Source of the DNA: Burkholderiaceae bacterium
GTDB lineage: Bacteria; Pseudomonadota; Gammaproteobacteria; Burkholderiales; Burkholderiaceae
Assembly (NCBI GenBank): GCA_025458735.1
Contig: JALORV010000096.1
Location: 1 to 5,852, forward strand
Direction of reading: 5' to 3'
Length of the DNA: 5,852 nt
This document shows, in pieces, positions 5,508 to 5,852 of this stretch (the first letter of the stretch is position 1; every line of letters begins with the position of its first letter). The position numbers and the translations under genes were made by a program. The notes beneath the pieces are model-generated. The model was not told the DNA's origin. It saw only the letters and a program-made list of their open reading frames with translations, and ran no database searches.

Positions 5508-5740
5508 GGCCGGGTCGAGTCAGCGTCGGGGTCGGATTCCTCGCCGAAAACCTGCCGCTCGCGGTGCCCAAGCTACCCGAATTTCGCGGGCGTCGGGAAG
5601 GTCCGGTTGTGGCCGGGTCGAGCCGCAACATGTTCCAGATTGCCCGCCGGAAACCTGCCGTTCGTCGGTGTCGAGCGACACAAGTTTCGAGCGGGTCCGG
5701 AAGGGCAACTCCTGGCCGGTGGCGGTCCCGCGGCAGCCTA
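5508..5740. repeat. Degenerate tandem repeat with a 103-bp period, about 2.3 units
   Basis: GGCCGGGTCGAG at 5508-5519 recurs exactly at 5611-5622, and GGCCGG starts again at 5714; all three are spaced exactly 103 bp. Within the units, CGCCGAAAACCTGCCGCTCG (5542-5561) aligns with CGCCGGAAACCTGCCGTTCG (5645-5664 region), and ATTTCG-CGGG aligns with GTTTCGAGCGGG. Identity by eye is roughly two thirds, with single-base indels that cancel out. The third unit is partial and ends at the next ribosome binding site. Confidence 0.75.
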
Positions 5741-5745
5741 GGAGG
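5740..5745 (+). promoter_or_regulatory. Strong Shine-Dalgarno sequence before the right-edge reading frame
   Basis: AGGAGG lies 8 bases before the ATG at 5754. It is the best ribosome binding site in the window and the main reason to suspect a gene crossing the right edge. Confidence 0.5.
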
Positions 5746-5753
5746 ATCGCGAA

Positions 5754-5852
5754 ATGTTGGTCTTGCGGCCCGAGCCGCCGAGCGGACCGGATGGAAGGTT
5801 GCGTCGGGCTTCGAACTCCTTCCCTGGGCGCTTGTTGGCGGCGACCCATCCA
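5754..5852 (+). CDS. Possible 5' end of an unidentified gene, cut by the window edge
   Basis: From the ATG at 5754 the frame is open for 33 codons to the end of the window, starting MLVLRPEPPSGPDGRLRRAS. It is preceded by AGGAGG with ideal spacing. I do not recognise the protein. The composition (Pro, Arg, Gly rich) gives no domain hint, and an open stretch this short in high-GC DNA is not strong evidence. It could equally be non-coding sequence continuing the repeat region. Confidence 0.3.
   Translation, partial: MLVLRPEPPSGPDGRLRRASNSFPGRLLAATHP

Larger units (their letters stand above)
5438..5753. other. Intergenic region dominated by a degenerate tandem repeat
   Basis: No gene is supported in these 316 bases. 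A small hairpin at 5468-5481 (GAGAG, GCGG loop, CTCTC) follows paiB but has no T-tract, so it is at best a weak terminator candidate. GTGTCG/CGACAC at 5668-5681 forms another inverted repeat. Most of the rest is the 103-bp repeat described separately. Confidence 0.55.

Noticed and set aside
5520..5849. A 109-codon minus-strand frame over the right-hand repeat
   Set aside because: It is mostly the tandem repeat read in one frame, has no recognisable domain and lacks a supported start, although a real gene there cannot be fully excluded.

Overview
The window is high-GC bacterial DNA. Its proteins (an ArgP-like LysR regulator divergent from a LysE/ArgO exporter, a PaiB protein, and a membrane-anchored TAXI protein) and its composition fit a beta-proteobacterium, most likely Burkholderiales. 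That placement is inferred from protein style and base composition, not from a database match.

Layout. Positions 1-191 hold no convincing gene apart from a possible seven-residue C-terminal tail. Positions 192-849 carry a decayed VapBC-type toxin-antitoxin pair. A 58-bp tandem duplication shifts the antitoxin frame and joins it in frame to the PIN toxin, and a deletion removes part of the toxin's 3' end. Positions 850-1308 are non-coding and rich in hairpins, starting with two 29-nt stem-loops placed back to back. Positions 1309-2733 (minus) encode a TAXI-family solute-binding protein with two membrane segments; no TRAP permease is visible. Positions 2734-3150 are non-coding but contain a short frameshifted relic of an IS91-family transposase and hairpin-rich sequence.

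Positions 3151-4770 form a divergent pair: an ArgP/LysG-like LysR regulator (minus) and a LysE/ArgO exporter (plus), sharing a 75-bp intergenic region. A paiB-like gene follows the exporter after 10 bp and is probably co-transcribed. The likely logic is that the regulator senses a basic amino acid such as lysine or arginine and switches on the exporter, with paiB carried along. Positions 5438-5753 hold a degenerate 103-bp tandem repeat. A strong ribosome binding site at 5740-5745 then precedes an ATG whose reading frame is open to the window end.

No clearly new multi-gene system is visible. The most unusual items are the duplication-generated antitoxin-toxin fusion, the twin hairpins behind it, and a loose family of short motifs shared by the three large intergenic regions.
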